Shown here piece after piece: positions 43,097 to 50,964 of a stretch of DNA of 64,000 nt. Position 1 is the stretch's first letter. Each line of letters begins with the position of its first letter. This stretch comes from DATAZK01 sp963731205 (lineage in GTDB: Bacteria; Actinomycetota; Actinomycetes; Frankiales; Frankiaceae): the NCBI GenBank assembly GCA_963731205.1, contig CAVSUJ010000002.1, forward strand, positions 2,294,001 to 2,358,000. The letters are read 5' to 3'. Under the pieces are notes generated by a model. The model ran no database searches. It was not told the DNA's origin and was given only the letters and a program-made list of their open reading frames with translations. The position numbers and the translations under genes are program-made.

Positions 43097-43459
43097 TCAG
43101 CTGAGCGTGCGCGCCCAGAAGCAGGCTCCGGCGACGGCGGCCGAGCTCACGGCTCCCGGCAGCGCGACCTTGGCCGGCAGCCCGTCGGTGGCCACGGAGA
43201 CCAGTTCGACCGCGCCGGCGAGCGCATTGCCGGCGCCGACCGCAAGCAGGATCCGGTCGTGCTCGTCGCTGCCGGCGGTCGCGCCGATCGTCGCCAGGCT
43301 CAGCAACGTGGTGCCCCAGAGCCGGGTCATCTGACGCAGCTCGGGTGTCGTCTGCGCCGATCCGTAGATCCGCTGCAGGACGCCGGGGGCGACCAGCGAG
43401 GCAATGCCGTAACCGATTCCGACCGCATTCAGAACGTTGATCGCAGCGCTCTTTTTCAT
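43097..43459 (-). CDS. Small four-helix membrane protein
   Basis: A 120-residue protein with helices GIGYGIASLVAPGVLQRIYG, RLWGTTLLSLATIGATAGSD, RILLAVGAGNALAGAVELVS and LPGAVSSAAVAGACFWARTL. The layout resembles DUF4267/DoxX-like small membrane proteins; function unknown. ATG 43459 is preceded by AGGGAGAATTC. It converges with chdC at an 8-base gap. Confidence 0.7.
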   Translation of the reverse strand: MKKSAAINVLNAVGIGYGIASLVAPGVLQRIYGSAQTTPELRQMTRLWGTTLLSLATIGATAGSDEHDRILLAVGAGNALAGAVELVSVATDGLPAKVALPGAVSSAAVAGACFWARTLS

Positions 43460-43511
43460 GAATTCTCCCTGCTCAGCACCCGAATGGCTGGCGCGACTCT
43501 AACGCCCGTCC

Positions 43512-43605
43512 GCCTCCGGCAACAGCGCTATCCAGTTGCCTCCGGCAACAGCGCTATCCAGTCGCCTCCGGCAACAGCGCTATCCAGTTGCCTCCGGTAA
43601 GAGCG
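43512..43605. repeat. 26-base tandem repeat at the 3' end of the GNAT gene
   Basis: Three units (43512-43537, 43538-43563, 43564-43589) that are identical except for one base, plus a degenerate partial fourth unit (43590-43605). On the minus strand the third and fourth units encode the last residues (LLPEATG) and the stop of the GNAT protein; the first two repeat this end downstream of the stop. The period is not a multiple of three. Confidence 0.9.
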
Positions 43606-44126
43606 TGTGCCAACGCTGCTGACCCACGGCCTCTCCCATGTCCAGTTCGCGCCGGGCGCCGTCAGGCTCCCAGCCGGCCGTCGACAGCAACGTGTGCATC
43701 GGGGCGTCCCCGTCGAACGTCCAGATCCGGGCGATCGTGAAACCGGCGTCGACAAGCGCCTGAATCCCGGCGGCCAGTAGCCGGCTGCCGTGTCCCATCC
43801 GCTGCTCGGCAGGCACCACGGTCAGCGCGAGCACCTCACCGCCGGACGGGCCCGCGTCCTGGTCCTCGCCCGGCCCGACCGCGAGGTAACCGACGATGCT
43901 GCCGCCGCTGAGCGCCACCAGGAGCCGGTGCGCGGGCGAGGGAGGGCTGCTGATCGCGGCACGCCAGCCGGCCTCGACGAGGGTCGCGTCCAGACGCATC
44001 CAGCGCCCCCTCGGGAAGGCGCGGCGCGTAGCAGGTCAGCCAGGTGTGCACCTGGGCCTCGGCCACGGCCGCGGAATCGCCCGGCCGGGCAGCTCTGACG
44101 CTGACGTCGGCAGCCGGGCTGCTCAC
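43580..44126 (-). CDS. GNAT-family N-acetyltransferase (one frameshift)
   Basis: A ~181-residue acetyl-CoA-dependent acetyltransferase. The N-terminal part VRAARPGDSAAVAEAQVHTW and LTCYAPRLPEGALDA is in one frame and LDATLVEAGWRAAISSPPS in another; an extra T near 43997 explains the break. The acetyl-CoA motif is LALTVVPAEQRMGHGSRLLA, with IARIWTFDGDAPMHTLLSTA and GWEPDGARRELDMG after it. The substrate is unknown. The GTG start overlaps the thyX stop (GTGA), so both are co-translated. Confidence 0.82.
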
Positions 44127-44920
44127 ACCTTCGGGAACTCGGGGGCCCAGGTGCCGTCGTCGGCCCGGACGAAGTCACCGAGCAGCCCCGGCAGCTCCGG
44201 CACCATGATCGACGCGACCTGGTCGAAGATGCGCCGGATCTCGTTCTCCGCGCCCGGATCGGTGCGGGCCGCGATGACGTGGCGCAGCGCGCGCACGTTG
44301 ACGGTCCAGCCGATGCTCGTCGCGACGCCGTCAGGCGCGTAGCGACGCAGGCCGGACGTCACTTCCTTCTTGCGATGGAACGGGACGCCCTCGCCGTCGA
44401 GGCCGAGCTTGTCGGCGGCCATCACCTGGAAATGTTCCATGCGCTCGAGGAGCTCCTGCGCTTCGGCGAGCAGCTCGGGGTCCTCACGGATCTCTTGAGG
44501 ATGCTCGAAGGGCAGGTCGGTGAGGCGCACGAAACGCAGCGACTCCTGGGAGAACGCGCTGCCGGCGCGGTGGCGCACCAGCTCGTGGGTCGCGACTCGC
44601 GAGACGTTCAGGAAGACGAACGAGTAGTTGGCATGCTCGATCACCGAACCGTGACCGCTGCGCAGGATGTTCGTGAGGTAGACGTCGGTGTCGGCCCGGA
44701 TCCGCGTCACGTTGGGATTGAGCCCGACGTCCCACGACCGGTAGCAGAGCCGGCCCATGAATTCGACGAGGCGCTCGCCCTCCGCGCGCCCGTCCTCACC
44801 CTCGGCGCGTACCCGGTCGAGCCAGGCGGTGCCGCCGACGGCATCAAGGTAGGCACGCACGCCGTCCCAGTCCAGGGCCGGACGTGAAATCAAGAACACC
44901 TGCGGACTGACCTCTCGCAC
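44123..44920 (-). CDS. thyX: Flavin-dependent thymidylate synthase
   Basis: A 265-residue ThyX making dTMP from dUMP with methylene-tetrahydrofolate and FAD. The signature RHRAGSAFSQESLRFVRL (RHRxxSxxxxSxR) is near residue 115, preceded by NILRSGHGSVIEHANYSFVF; GLRRYAPDGVATSIGWTVNV and VRALRHVIAARTDPGAENEI complete the fold. GTG 44920 gives the family N-terminus (SPQVFLISRPALDW). In mycobacteria thyX also precedes dapA and rnj; here a sedolisin gene is interposed on the opposite strand. Confidence 0.95.
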   Translation of the reverse strand: MREVSPQVFLISRPALDWDGVRAYLDAVGGTAWLDRVRAEGEDGRAEGERLVEFMGRLCYRSWDVGLNPNVTRIRADTDVYLTNILRSGHGSVIEHANYSFVFLNVSRVATHELVRHRAGSAFSQESLRFVRLTDLPFEHPQEIREDPELLAEAQELLERMEHFQVMAADKLGLDGEGVPFHRKKEVTSGLRRYAPDGVATSIGWTVNVRALRHVIAARTDPGAENEIRRIFDQVASIMVPELPGLLGDFVRADDGTWAPEFPKV

Positions 44921-45118
44921 GCTGGTCAGCGTACGGGCATGCGGCCGGCGGCGAATCCGTGGCGCGCCGGGGTCAAAGGCGGAGCTATGAGCCGAATGTC
45001 TCTTACTCTGAGGCCGCTTTGCGTGCTCTTCCCCCTGCCCGCAGCTGACGCCGCGAGCCCGCCGCCGATTCCGCTGATCCCGTCGGATCAGCGAGAATTT
45101 CCGAGAAATGAGGCCTTG

Positions 45119-47113
45119 ATGCGACACGCCCGTCGCCGAACGGTTTCGGTCCTTTGTGCCGGAAGTGCCGCATTCGCAGTCGCCGCTCTACCCGCTTTGA
45201 CCGCCTCGGCCTCGGCGGGGGAGTCGCCCCGGGTCGTCGTCCAGGACACCCACCCGACCTGGGCCGTGACCTCGGCTGAGGTCGCAACGGCTCCTTCGGC
45301 CAAGTCCGTCAAAGCCCGCGTCTACCTCAGCCCGCGTAATCCGGCCGCCCTCGACAAGGCGGTCGCTGCCGTCAGCACTCCGGGCAGCCCGAGCTATCAG
45401 CACTTCATCACCCCGGCGCAATTTCGGGCCCAGTTCGGTCCCGCTGCCGACGCCGCCGGAAAGGTGAGTTCCTGGCTGCGCCAGGCCGGCCTGAAAGTTT
45501 CCGCGCTGCAGGAAAACGGACGGTATTTCGACGTCACGGGTTCGGTGAGCAGTGCGCAGAAGGCGTTCGGGACCAAGCTCTCGCTGTATCGCCGGGCGGG
45601 TGGCACGTATCAGGCGCCGGCCGGGGCCGTGACCGTCCCGACTGACGTGAGTGACGACGTTCTCAGCGTGACGGGGCTCGACGAGGCGCCCGCGACGGTC
45701 TCGCCGAAGGCCGCCGTCGACCTGATGCCGAGCCAGTACACGGCGAGCCTTTCGCAGAAGCCGTCGGACTATCCGGTCGGCTTCCGCAATGCCCAGCCGT
45801 GCGCGAGCTACTACGGGCAGCTCACCGCCAACGTCGAGAACGACTACTCCACCAAGCTCCCGATCTTCCAGGGACGTTCGCTGTACTACGCGGTCTGCGG
45901 CTACACCCCGAAGCAGTTGCGCAGCGCGTACGGGGTTCCCGCATCGCTCACGGGCAAGGGCGTCACCGTTGCCGTCGTCGACGCCTACCAGGCTCCGACG
46001 CTGCTGAGCGACGCCAACCGCTACGCCACCGACACCGGCGGCAAGCCCTTCGCGGCGGGACAGTTCACGACCCTCGGGCCCTACCAGCCCTACTACGACC
46101 AGGACGCCTGCGGGGCCGCCGGCTGGTCCAGCGAGCAGGCGATGGACGTCGAGGCGATCCACGGTCTGGCGCCCGACGCCAAGCTGATCTACGCCTCAGG
46201 AGCCAGCTGCAACGGCATCGACCTGCTCGAGACCGAAGTCGGGGTGATCGACGACAACCGGGCATCGATCGTCTCGCTGTCCTACGGCGACATCGAGTCC
46301 AGCGAGACCACCGGGCAGGCGACGTTCGACACCTACATCCTCAAGCAGGCCGCGCTGCAGGGCATCGGCTTCTACGTCGCGTCAGGGGACAACGGCGACG
46401 AGGTGATCAACAGCGGTCTCAAGCAGGTCGACGCTTCCGCCAACAACCCCTACGCGACGGCCGTCGGTGGGACCTCGCTGGCTATCGGGGCGCAGGGCCA
46501 GTACAAGTTCGAGACCGGGTGGGGCACCCGGCTCTGGTCGCTGGCACCCAACGGCAAGAGCTGGGTCGACCCGGAGTTCCACGGCGGCGCCGGGGGCGGT
46601 TTCAGCGCGCTGTTCGCCGAGCCCTCCTACCAGCTGGGGGTGGTTCCGGCGGGGTCGCCCTCAGGACGCGGCGTTCCCGACGTCTCCATGGACGCCGACC
46701 CCAATACCGGCTTCCTGCTCGGCCTCACCCAGCAGTTCCCGCACGGCGTCTTCTACGACGAGGCGCGCGCGGGCGGCACCAGTCTGTCCACCCCGCTCTT
46801 CGCCGCCGTGCAGGCTCTCACCAGCCAGGCGCAGAACACCCGGCTCGGCTTCGCCAACCCGCGCCTTTACGCGATCGCCCGCCAGCAGGCGGCCGGAAAG
46901 GGGCCGGCAGCCTTCCATGACGTCACGGGCGCCCATGACGGCGCGGCGGTCGTGCGCGCCGACTTCGTCAACGGGGCCAACGCGTCGGACGGGTTCCTCT
47001 ACTCGGTGCGCAGCATGGACGACGACAGCTCGCTCGCGACCACCGCTGGCTGGGACGACGTCACCGGGATAGGCACCCCGACGACCGCGTACTACACGGC
47101 GACCGGGCGCTGA
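45119..47113 (+). CDS. Secreted S53-family serine-carboxyl peptidase (sedolisin/kumamolisin-like)
   Basis: A 664-residue secreted protease. A signal peptide (AAFAVAALPALTASASAGE) is followed by a pro-domain (~45-200; SYQHFITPAQFRAQFGPAAD) and the catalytic domain from ~255 (AYGVPASLTGKGVTVAVVDA). Catalytic residues are Glu339 and Asp343 in SSEQAMDVEAIHGL and Ser555 in GGTSLSTPLFAA; the oxyanion Asp is in VASGDNGDE. A C-terminal calcium-site region (VTGAHDGAAVVRADF, WDDVTGIG) is present. Sedolisins are usually acid-active. The ATG at 45119 is chosen because the upstream extension lacks signal-peptide character. A strong hairpin follows. Confidence 0.92.
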   Translation: MRHARRRTVSVLCAGSAAFAVAALPALTASASAGESPRVVVQDTHPTWAVTSAEVATAPSAKSVKARVYLSPRNPAALDKAVAAVSTPGSPSYQHFITPAQFRAQFGPAADAAGKVSSWLRQAGLKVSALQENGRYFDVTGSVSSAQKAFGTKLSLYRRAGGTYQAPAGAVTVPTDVSDDVLSVTGLDEAPATVSPKAAVDLMPSQYTASLSQKPSDYPVGFRNAQPCASYYGQLTANVENDYSTKLPIFQGRSLYYAVCGYTPKQLRSAYGVPASLTGKGVTVAVVDAYQAPTLLSDANRYATDTGGKPFAAGQFTTLGPYQPYYDQDACGAAGWSSEQAMDVEAIHGLAPDAKLIYASGASCNGIDLLETEVGVIDDNRASIVSLSYGDIESSETTGQATFDTYILKQAALQGIGFYVASGDNGDEVINSGLKQVDASANNPYATAVGGTSLAIGAQGQYKFETGWGTRLWSLAPNGKSWVDPEFHGGAGGGFSALFAEPSYQLGVVPAGSPSGRGVPDVSMDADPNTGFLLGLTQQFPHGVFYDEARAGGTSLSTPLFAAVQALTSQAQNTRLGFANPRLYAIARQQAAGKGPAAFHDVTGAHDGAAVVRADFVNGANASDGFLYSVRSMDDDSSLATTAGWDDVTGIGTPTTAYYTATGR

Positions 47114-47181
47114 TCACAAATTCCGGGCAGTTGTCGAAGCGGACTCAAGGCCCACCCTGCGACGTGCCGATCGCTCTGTCA

Positions 47182-47218
47182 CCCGCCACACCCGTAACCC
47201 CCGGACGGGTGTGGCGGG
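47182..47218 (+). terminator. Strong hairpin after the sedolisin gene
   Basis: A perfect 14-base GC-rich stem (47182-47195 with 47205-47218), nine-base loop, 68 bases beyond the stop and 65 bases before dapA, followed by CCCTCTTTC. It should separate the protease transcript from the dapA-rnj operon. Confidence 0.75.
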
Positions 47219-47282
47219 GCCCTCTTTCGGCCTCGCGACGCGCTACCGGGCTTTTGTCGGTGGTCGGCACTAGCGTGGGGGT

Positions 47283-48182
47283 ATGGGAATCCTGCCTCCC
47301 GGCCCCTTCGGTCGCCTGCTCGTCGCGATGGTGACCCCGTTCACCGCCGACGGTGCGCTCGATGAAGCCGGTGCGCAGGCGCTCGCGTCCCATCTGGTCG
47401 AGCAGGGCTGCGATGGGCTCGTGATCAGCGGCACCACCGGGGAGTCCCCGACCACGAGCGATGCCGAGAAGGACCGGCTGCTGCGCGCCGTGCTCGAGGC
47501 TACGGCGGGGCGCGCCCGGGTGATCACGGGCGTCGGCAGCAATGACACCGCCCACTCGATCGAGCTGGCGGTGGCCGCGGAAAAGGCCGGAGCGTCCGGA
47601 GCATTGGTCGTGAGCCCGTATTACAACAAGCCTCCGCAGTCGGGTCTGCTGGCGCACTTCACCGCCATCGCCGATGCCACCGAGCTGCCCGTGATGCTCT
47701 ATGACATTCCCGGGCGCACCGGGATTCCGATCGCCACCGAGACCCTGCTGCGGCTGGCCGAGCATCCGCAGATCCTGGCGGTGAAAGACGCGAAGGGCGA
47801 TCTGGCCGGCAGCAGCGCCGTGCTCGCGGCCACCGAGCTGGCCTACTACTCGGGGGAAGACGCGCTGAATCTCCCGCTGCTCGCGGTGGGGGCGGCCGGG
47901 TTCGTCAGCGTCGTCGGCCATGCCTTCGCGCCCCAGCTGCACGAGATGCTCGAAGCTTTCGACGCCGGCGATATGGCGCGGGCGATCGGGCTGCACCAGC
48001 AGCTCTTGCCGGCCTACACCGGCTTTTTCCGTACCCAGGGCGTCATCACGACCAAGGCGGCTCTCCGGCTGCTCGGCCTTCCCGCCGGGCCGGTCCGGCT
48101 GCCGCTGGTCGACGCGACCCCTGCCGAAATCGAGGTCCTGCGCACTGATTGCGCTGCGGCCGGGCTGGAGCTTGCCGCATGA
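47283..48182 (+). CDS. dapA: 4-hydroxy-tetrahydrodipicolinate synthase
   Basis: A 299-residue (beta/alpha)8 aldolase condensing pyruvate with aspartate semialdehyde for lysine and diaminopimelate. Seen: GLVISGTTGESPTTSDAEKD, VVSPYYNKPPQSGLLAHF, VMLYDIPGRTGIPIATET (catalytic Tyr), and the Schiff-base Lys168 in LAVKDAKGDLAG. The ATG at 47283 follows GGGGGTATG at short spacing. The stop overlaps the rnj start (ATGA), a widespread actinobacterial pairing. Confidence 0.96.
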   Translation: MGILPPGPFGRLLVAMVTPFTADGALDEAGAQALASHLVEQGCDGLVISGTTGESPTTSDAEKDRLLRAVLEATAGRARVITGVGSNDTAHSIELAVAAEKAGASGALVVSPYYNKPPQSGLLAHFTAIADATELPVMLYDIPGRTGIPIATETLLRLAEHPQILAVKDAKGDLAGSSAVLAATELAYYSGEDALNLPLLAVGAAGFVSVVGHAFAPQLHEMLEAFDAGDMARAIGLHQQLLPAYTGFFRTQGVITTKAALRLLGLPAGPVRLPLVDATPAEIEVLRTDCAAAGLELAA

Positions 48183-49867
48183 GCCATCCGCATCCGGATC
48201 TCAGCGCCCCCGGGCCGCTGGCGGAGGAGGGCCTGCGCATCGTCGCCCTCGGCGGGCTGGGCGAGATCGGTCGCAACATGACCGTCTTCGAGCACGCCGG
48301 CCGTTTGCTGATCGTCGATTGCGGGGTGCTGTTCCCCGAGTCCGACCAGCCGGGTGTGGATCTGATCCTTCCCGACTTCAGCTCGATCCGCGATCGCCTG
48401 GGCGACATCGAGGCCGTCGTGCTCACCCATGCCCACGAAGACCACATCGGGGCGATCCCGTTCCTGCTGCGTGAGCGTCCCGATCTGCTCATGGTCGGCA
48501 GCCGGTTCACCCTGGCGCTGCTGCGCGCCAAGCTCTCCGAGCACCGCATGAAGCCGGAGATGCTGGAGGTCATCGAGGAGGGCCGGGCCAGTTTCGGCCC
48601 GTTCGACTGCGAGTTCTTCGCCGTCAACCATTCGATTCCTGACGCGCTCGCGGTGGCGATCCGCACGGCGGCGGGCACCGTGCTGCACACCGGCGATTTC
48701 AAGATGGACCAGCTGCCGCTCGACGGGCGCATCACCGACCTCGGGGGCTTTGCCCGGCTCGGCCGCGAGGGCGTCGATCTGCTGCTTTCCGACTCCACCA
48801 ATGCCGAGGTCCCGGGCTTCGTCACGAGCGAGCGCGAGATCGCGCCGGTGCTCGATGACGTGTTCCGTACCTCGGATCGGCGCGTGATCGTCGCCTGCTT
48901 CTCCAGCCACGTGCATCGCGTTCAGCAGGTGCTCGACGCGGCGCAGGCCCACGAGCGTTCGGTGGCGTTCGTCGGCCGCTCGATGGTGCGCAACATGGCG
49001 GTCGCCCGCGATCTCGGGTTGTTACGCGTGCCGCCCGGCCTGATCGTCGATGCCCGCGAGATCGACGCGCTGCCGGACAAGCACGTCTGCATGATCTCTA
49101 CCGGTTCGCAGGGTGAGCCGCTGTCGGCGCTGTCAAGGATGGCCAATCGTGATCATCCGGTGCGCATCGAATCGGGCGACACCATCGTGCTGGCGTCGAG
49201 CCTCATCCCGGGCAACGAGAATGCGGTCTACCGGGTGATCAACGGGCTGACCCGCTGGGGCGCCCGGGTGGTCCACAAGGATGTCGCCAAGGTTCACGTC
49301 AGCGGCCATGCTCCAGCCGGCGAGCTGCTCTACGTGCTCAACATGACCCGCCCCAGCAACGTGGTGCCGATCCACGGGGAGTGGCGCCACCTGCGCGCCC
49401 ACGCCGAGCTGGCCATCGCCAGCGGGGTGCCGCCCGAGCGGGTGCTGTGCGTCGACGACGGAATGGTGGTCGATCTGGTCGATGGCCGCATCTCGGTCGC
49501 CGGCAAGGTCGATTGCGGCTACGTCTACGTGGACGGCAGCAATGTCGGAGACGTCTCCGAGGAGCAGCTCAAAGACCGTCGCATCCTCGGCGAAGAAGGC
49601 TTCATCACCATCACCGTCGTGGTCGACTCCACCACCGGCAAGGTCGTGGGCGGTCCGGAGATCTTTGCCCGGGGCTTCACCGCTCTCGGCGAAGCGGCGT
49701 TCGTCGAGGTCAAGGAGCGCGCAGCGCAGGCGCTCGACGCACTGCTCGCCGAAGGGGTCTCGGAGCCGGCGGCGATGCGGCGCGCGCTGCGCCGGGTCGT
49801 CGGCAAGTGGGTAGCCGATACCTACCGGCGGCGTCCGATGCTCGTCCCGGTGATCGTCGAGGTCTGA
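48179..49867 (+). CDS. rnj: Ribonuclease J
   Basis: A 562-residue metallo-beta-lactamase/beta-CASP ribonuclease acting in mRNA and rRNA processing. Motifs: LRIVALGGLGEIGRNMTVFE, metal motif VLTHAHEDHIGAIPFLL near residue 83, HTGDFKMDQLPLDG, LLLSDSTNAEVPGF, beta-CASP VACFSSHVHRVQQVLD, VSGHAPAGELLYVLNM and VPIHGEWRHLRAHAELA. The C-terminal domain (~450-562) includes the dimerisation region ALRRVVGKWVADTYRRRPM. It overlaps dapA by ATGA and converges on the rhomboid-like gene. Confidence 0.95.
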   Translation: MSHPHPDLSAPGPLAEEGLRIVALGGLGEIGRNMTVFEHAGRLLIVDCGVLFPESDQPGVDLILPDFSSIRDRLGDIEAVVLTHAHEDHIGAIPFLLRERPDLLMVGSRFTLALLRAKLSEHRMKPEMLEVIEEGRASFGPFDCEFFAVNHSIPDALAVAIRTAAGTVLHTGDFKMDQLPLDGRITDLGGFARLGREGVDLLLSDSTNAEVPGFVTSEREIAPVLDDVFRTSDRRVIVACFSSHVHRVQQVLDAAQAHERSVAFVGRSMVRNMAVARDLGLLRVPPGLIVDAREIDALPDKHVCMISTGSQGEPLSALSRMANRDHPVRIESGDTIVLASSLIPGNENAVYRVINGLTRWGARVVHKDVAKVHVSGHAPAGELLYVLNMTRPSNVVPIHGEWRHLRAHAELAIASGVPPERVLCVDDGMVVDLVDGRISVAGKVDCGYVYVDGSNVGDVSEEQLKDRRILGEEGFITITVVVDSTTGKVVGGPEIFARGFTALGEAAFVEVKERAAQALDALLAEGVSEPAAMRRALRRVVGKWVADTYRRRPMLVPVIVEV

Positions 49868-49940
49868 GCCGGAGCCCGACCCGGCGCAGACAATGTGATG
49901 CCGAGTCAACGCGGGCCTTTTCTCGGGCGGCCGACTGATG

Positions 49941-49956
49941 GGCCGGTCACCCGGCC
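49941..49956. terminator. Short GC hairpin between rnj and the rhomboid-like gene
   Basis: A perfect 6-base GC stem with a four-base loop, midway in the 101-base gap between convergent genes. A possible shared terminator; no T run. Confidence 0.4.
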
Positions 49957-49968
49957 GCGTCAGCTGGA

Positions 49969-50676
49969 TCAGCTGGTGGCGGGCTGGCGCACCCAGACCA
50001 TCGCAGGCTTGGGGAGCGAGCGGCGGTGGGCGGCGATCCAGCGGCGGCCCGGCGCGGTGAACGCGACCCCGAAAGCAGTGCCGAGCACGAGTGACGACAG
50101 GTGGCCGAGGGCCGACATGTCCAGGCCGGTGATCCCGACGAGCAGGCCCGGAATGACGATGGCCCCCGAAACAACGGCGGCGATGCGCAGCTTCCAGCTT
50201 CCGAGCACGAGGCAGGCGGCCATCGCGGCGAGAATCACGTAGCTCGGCCCGACGTCGAGGATGTTGACGTCAGAACGCGGCTGCGCGTGCCAGGCGATCT
50301 GCATCAGCAGCATGCCCTCGGAGATCACCGTGGCGATCACGTGAGCACCGAACGCGATCATGAACGCCCTGCCGGGGCCGAGTTTGCGCTCCAGGCCTCC
50401 CAGCAGGATCAGCGTGAGCGGCACCCAGAGCCAGGTGTTGCCGAGATCGACGAAAGCGCTGGCCGGAAGGACGAAGAACGGATCGATCGCCAGGTGGGTG
50501 ATGTTGGTGCTGGCGGCGTGCGCCACGGACGTCTCCGCGCCGTTGGGTAGCAGCAACATCACGATCTCGGTGAGCACCAGGCCCAGGGCGAAGCAGGCGG
50601 CCAGCGGCGTCGAGAGCACGCTCGTCTTCGTGCGGAGCGCGAGATTCCACGTCCGGCGGGCGAGCGGGTGCGACAC
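49969..50676 (-). CDS. Rhomboid-like multi-pass membrane protein
   Basis: A 235-residue protein with about six helices. TSVLSTPLAACFALGLVLTE opens the core, NITHLAIDPFFVLPASAFVD follows, and LGGLERKLGPGRAFMIAFGA with HVIATVISEGMLLMQIAWH resembles the L1-TM region of rhomboids, ending GLDMSALGHLSSLVLGTAFG. A canonical GxSG serine is not evident; the last His segment is present, so this may be a proteolytically inactive or divergent member. Start GTG 50676. A much longer frame reading back through ftsK on the opposite strand is a GC-rich artefact. It is divergent from ftsK across 288 bases with no other feature I can name. Confidence 0.7.
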   Translation of the reverse strand: MSHPLARRTWNLALRTKTSVLSTPLAACFALGLVLTEIVMLLLPNGAETSVAHAASTNITHLAIDPFFVLPASAFVDLGNTWLWVPLTLILLGGLERKLGPGRAFMIAFGAHVIATVISEGMLLMQIAWHAQPRSDVNILDVGPSYVILAAMAACLVLGSWKLRIAAVVSGAIVIPGLLVGITGLDMSALGHLSSLVLGTAFGVAFTAPGRRWIAAHRRSLPKPAMVWVRQPATS

Positions 50677-50964
50677 AGACCTCGGCCTTTCATCTTTCGG
50701 GGGGCGTGCGGCCTGAAGTCCGGCGGTACGTCGCCGGCGGCTGCGAACCCTGCCCTGACAGCCCCATCGGCGCGTACCCGCGACTTCTGGACGTACTTTC
50801 GACACTGCCCGCGGCGGTTGGCCCTGATGTGTCCCAGGCCTGGGAGCTCCCTGTGAGTTCTGTCGCGTTCCCGGCGCTACTCGTTTTCGGCTGAAAGCGG
50901 ACGCGACCGATTTCGGAGCGACTCGCTCGTCCAATGGGCGATCCGGACGCGCGCACGTGTCACC

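Noticed and set aside
43512..43605. A small CRISPR array
   Set aside because: The units are contiguous without spacers and overlap the end of a coding gene; no cas genes are present.
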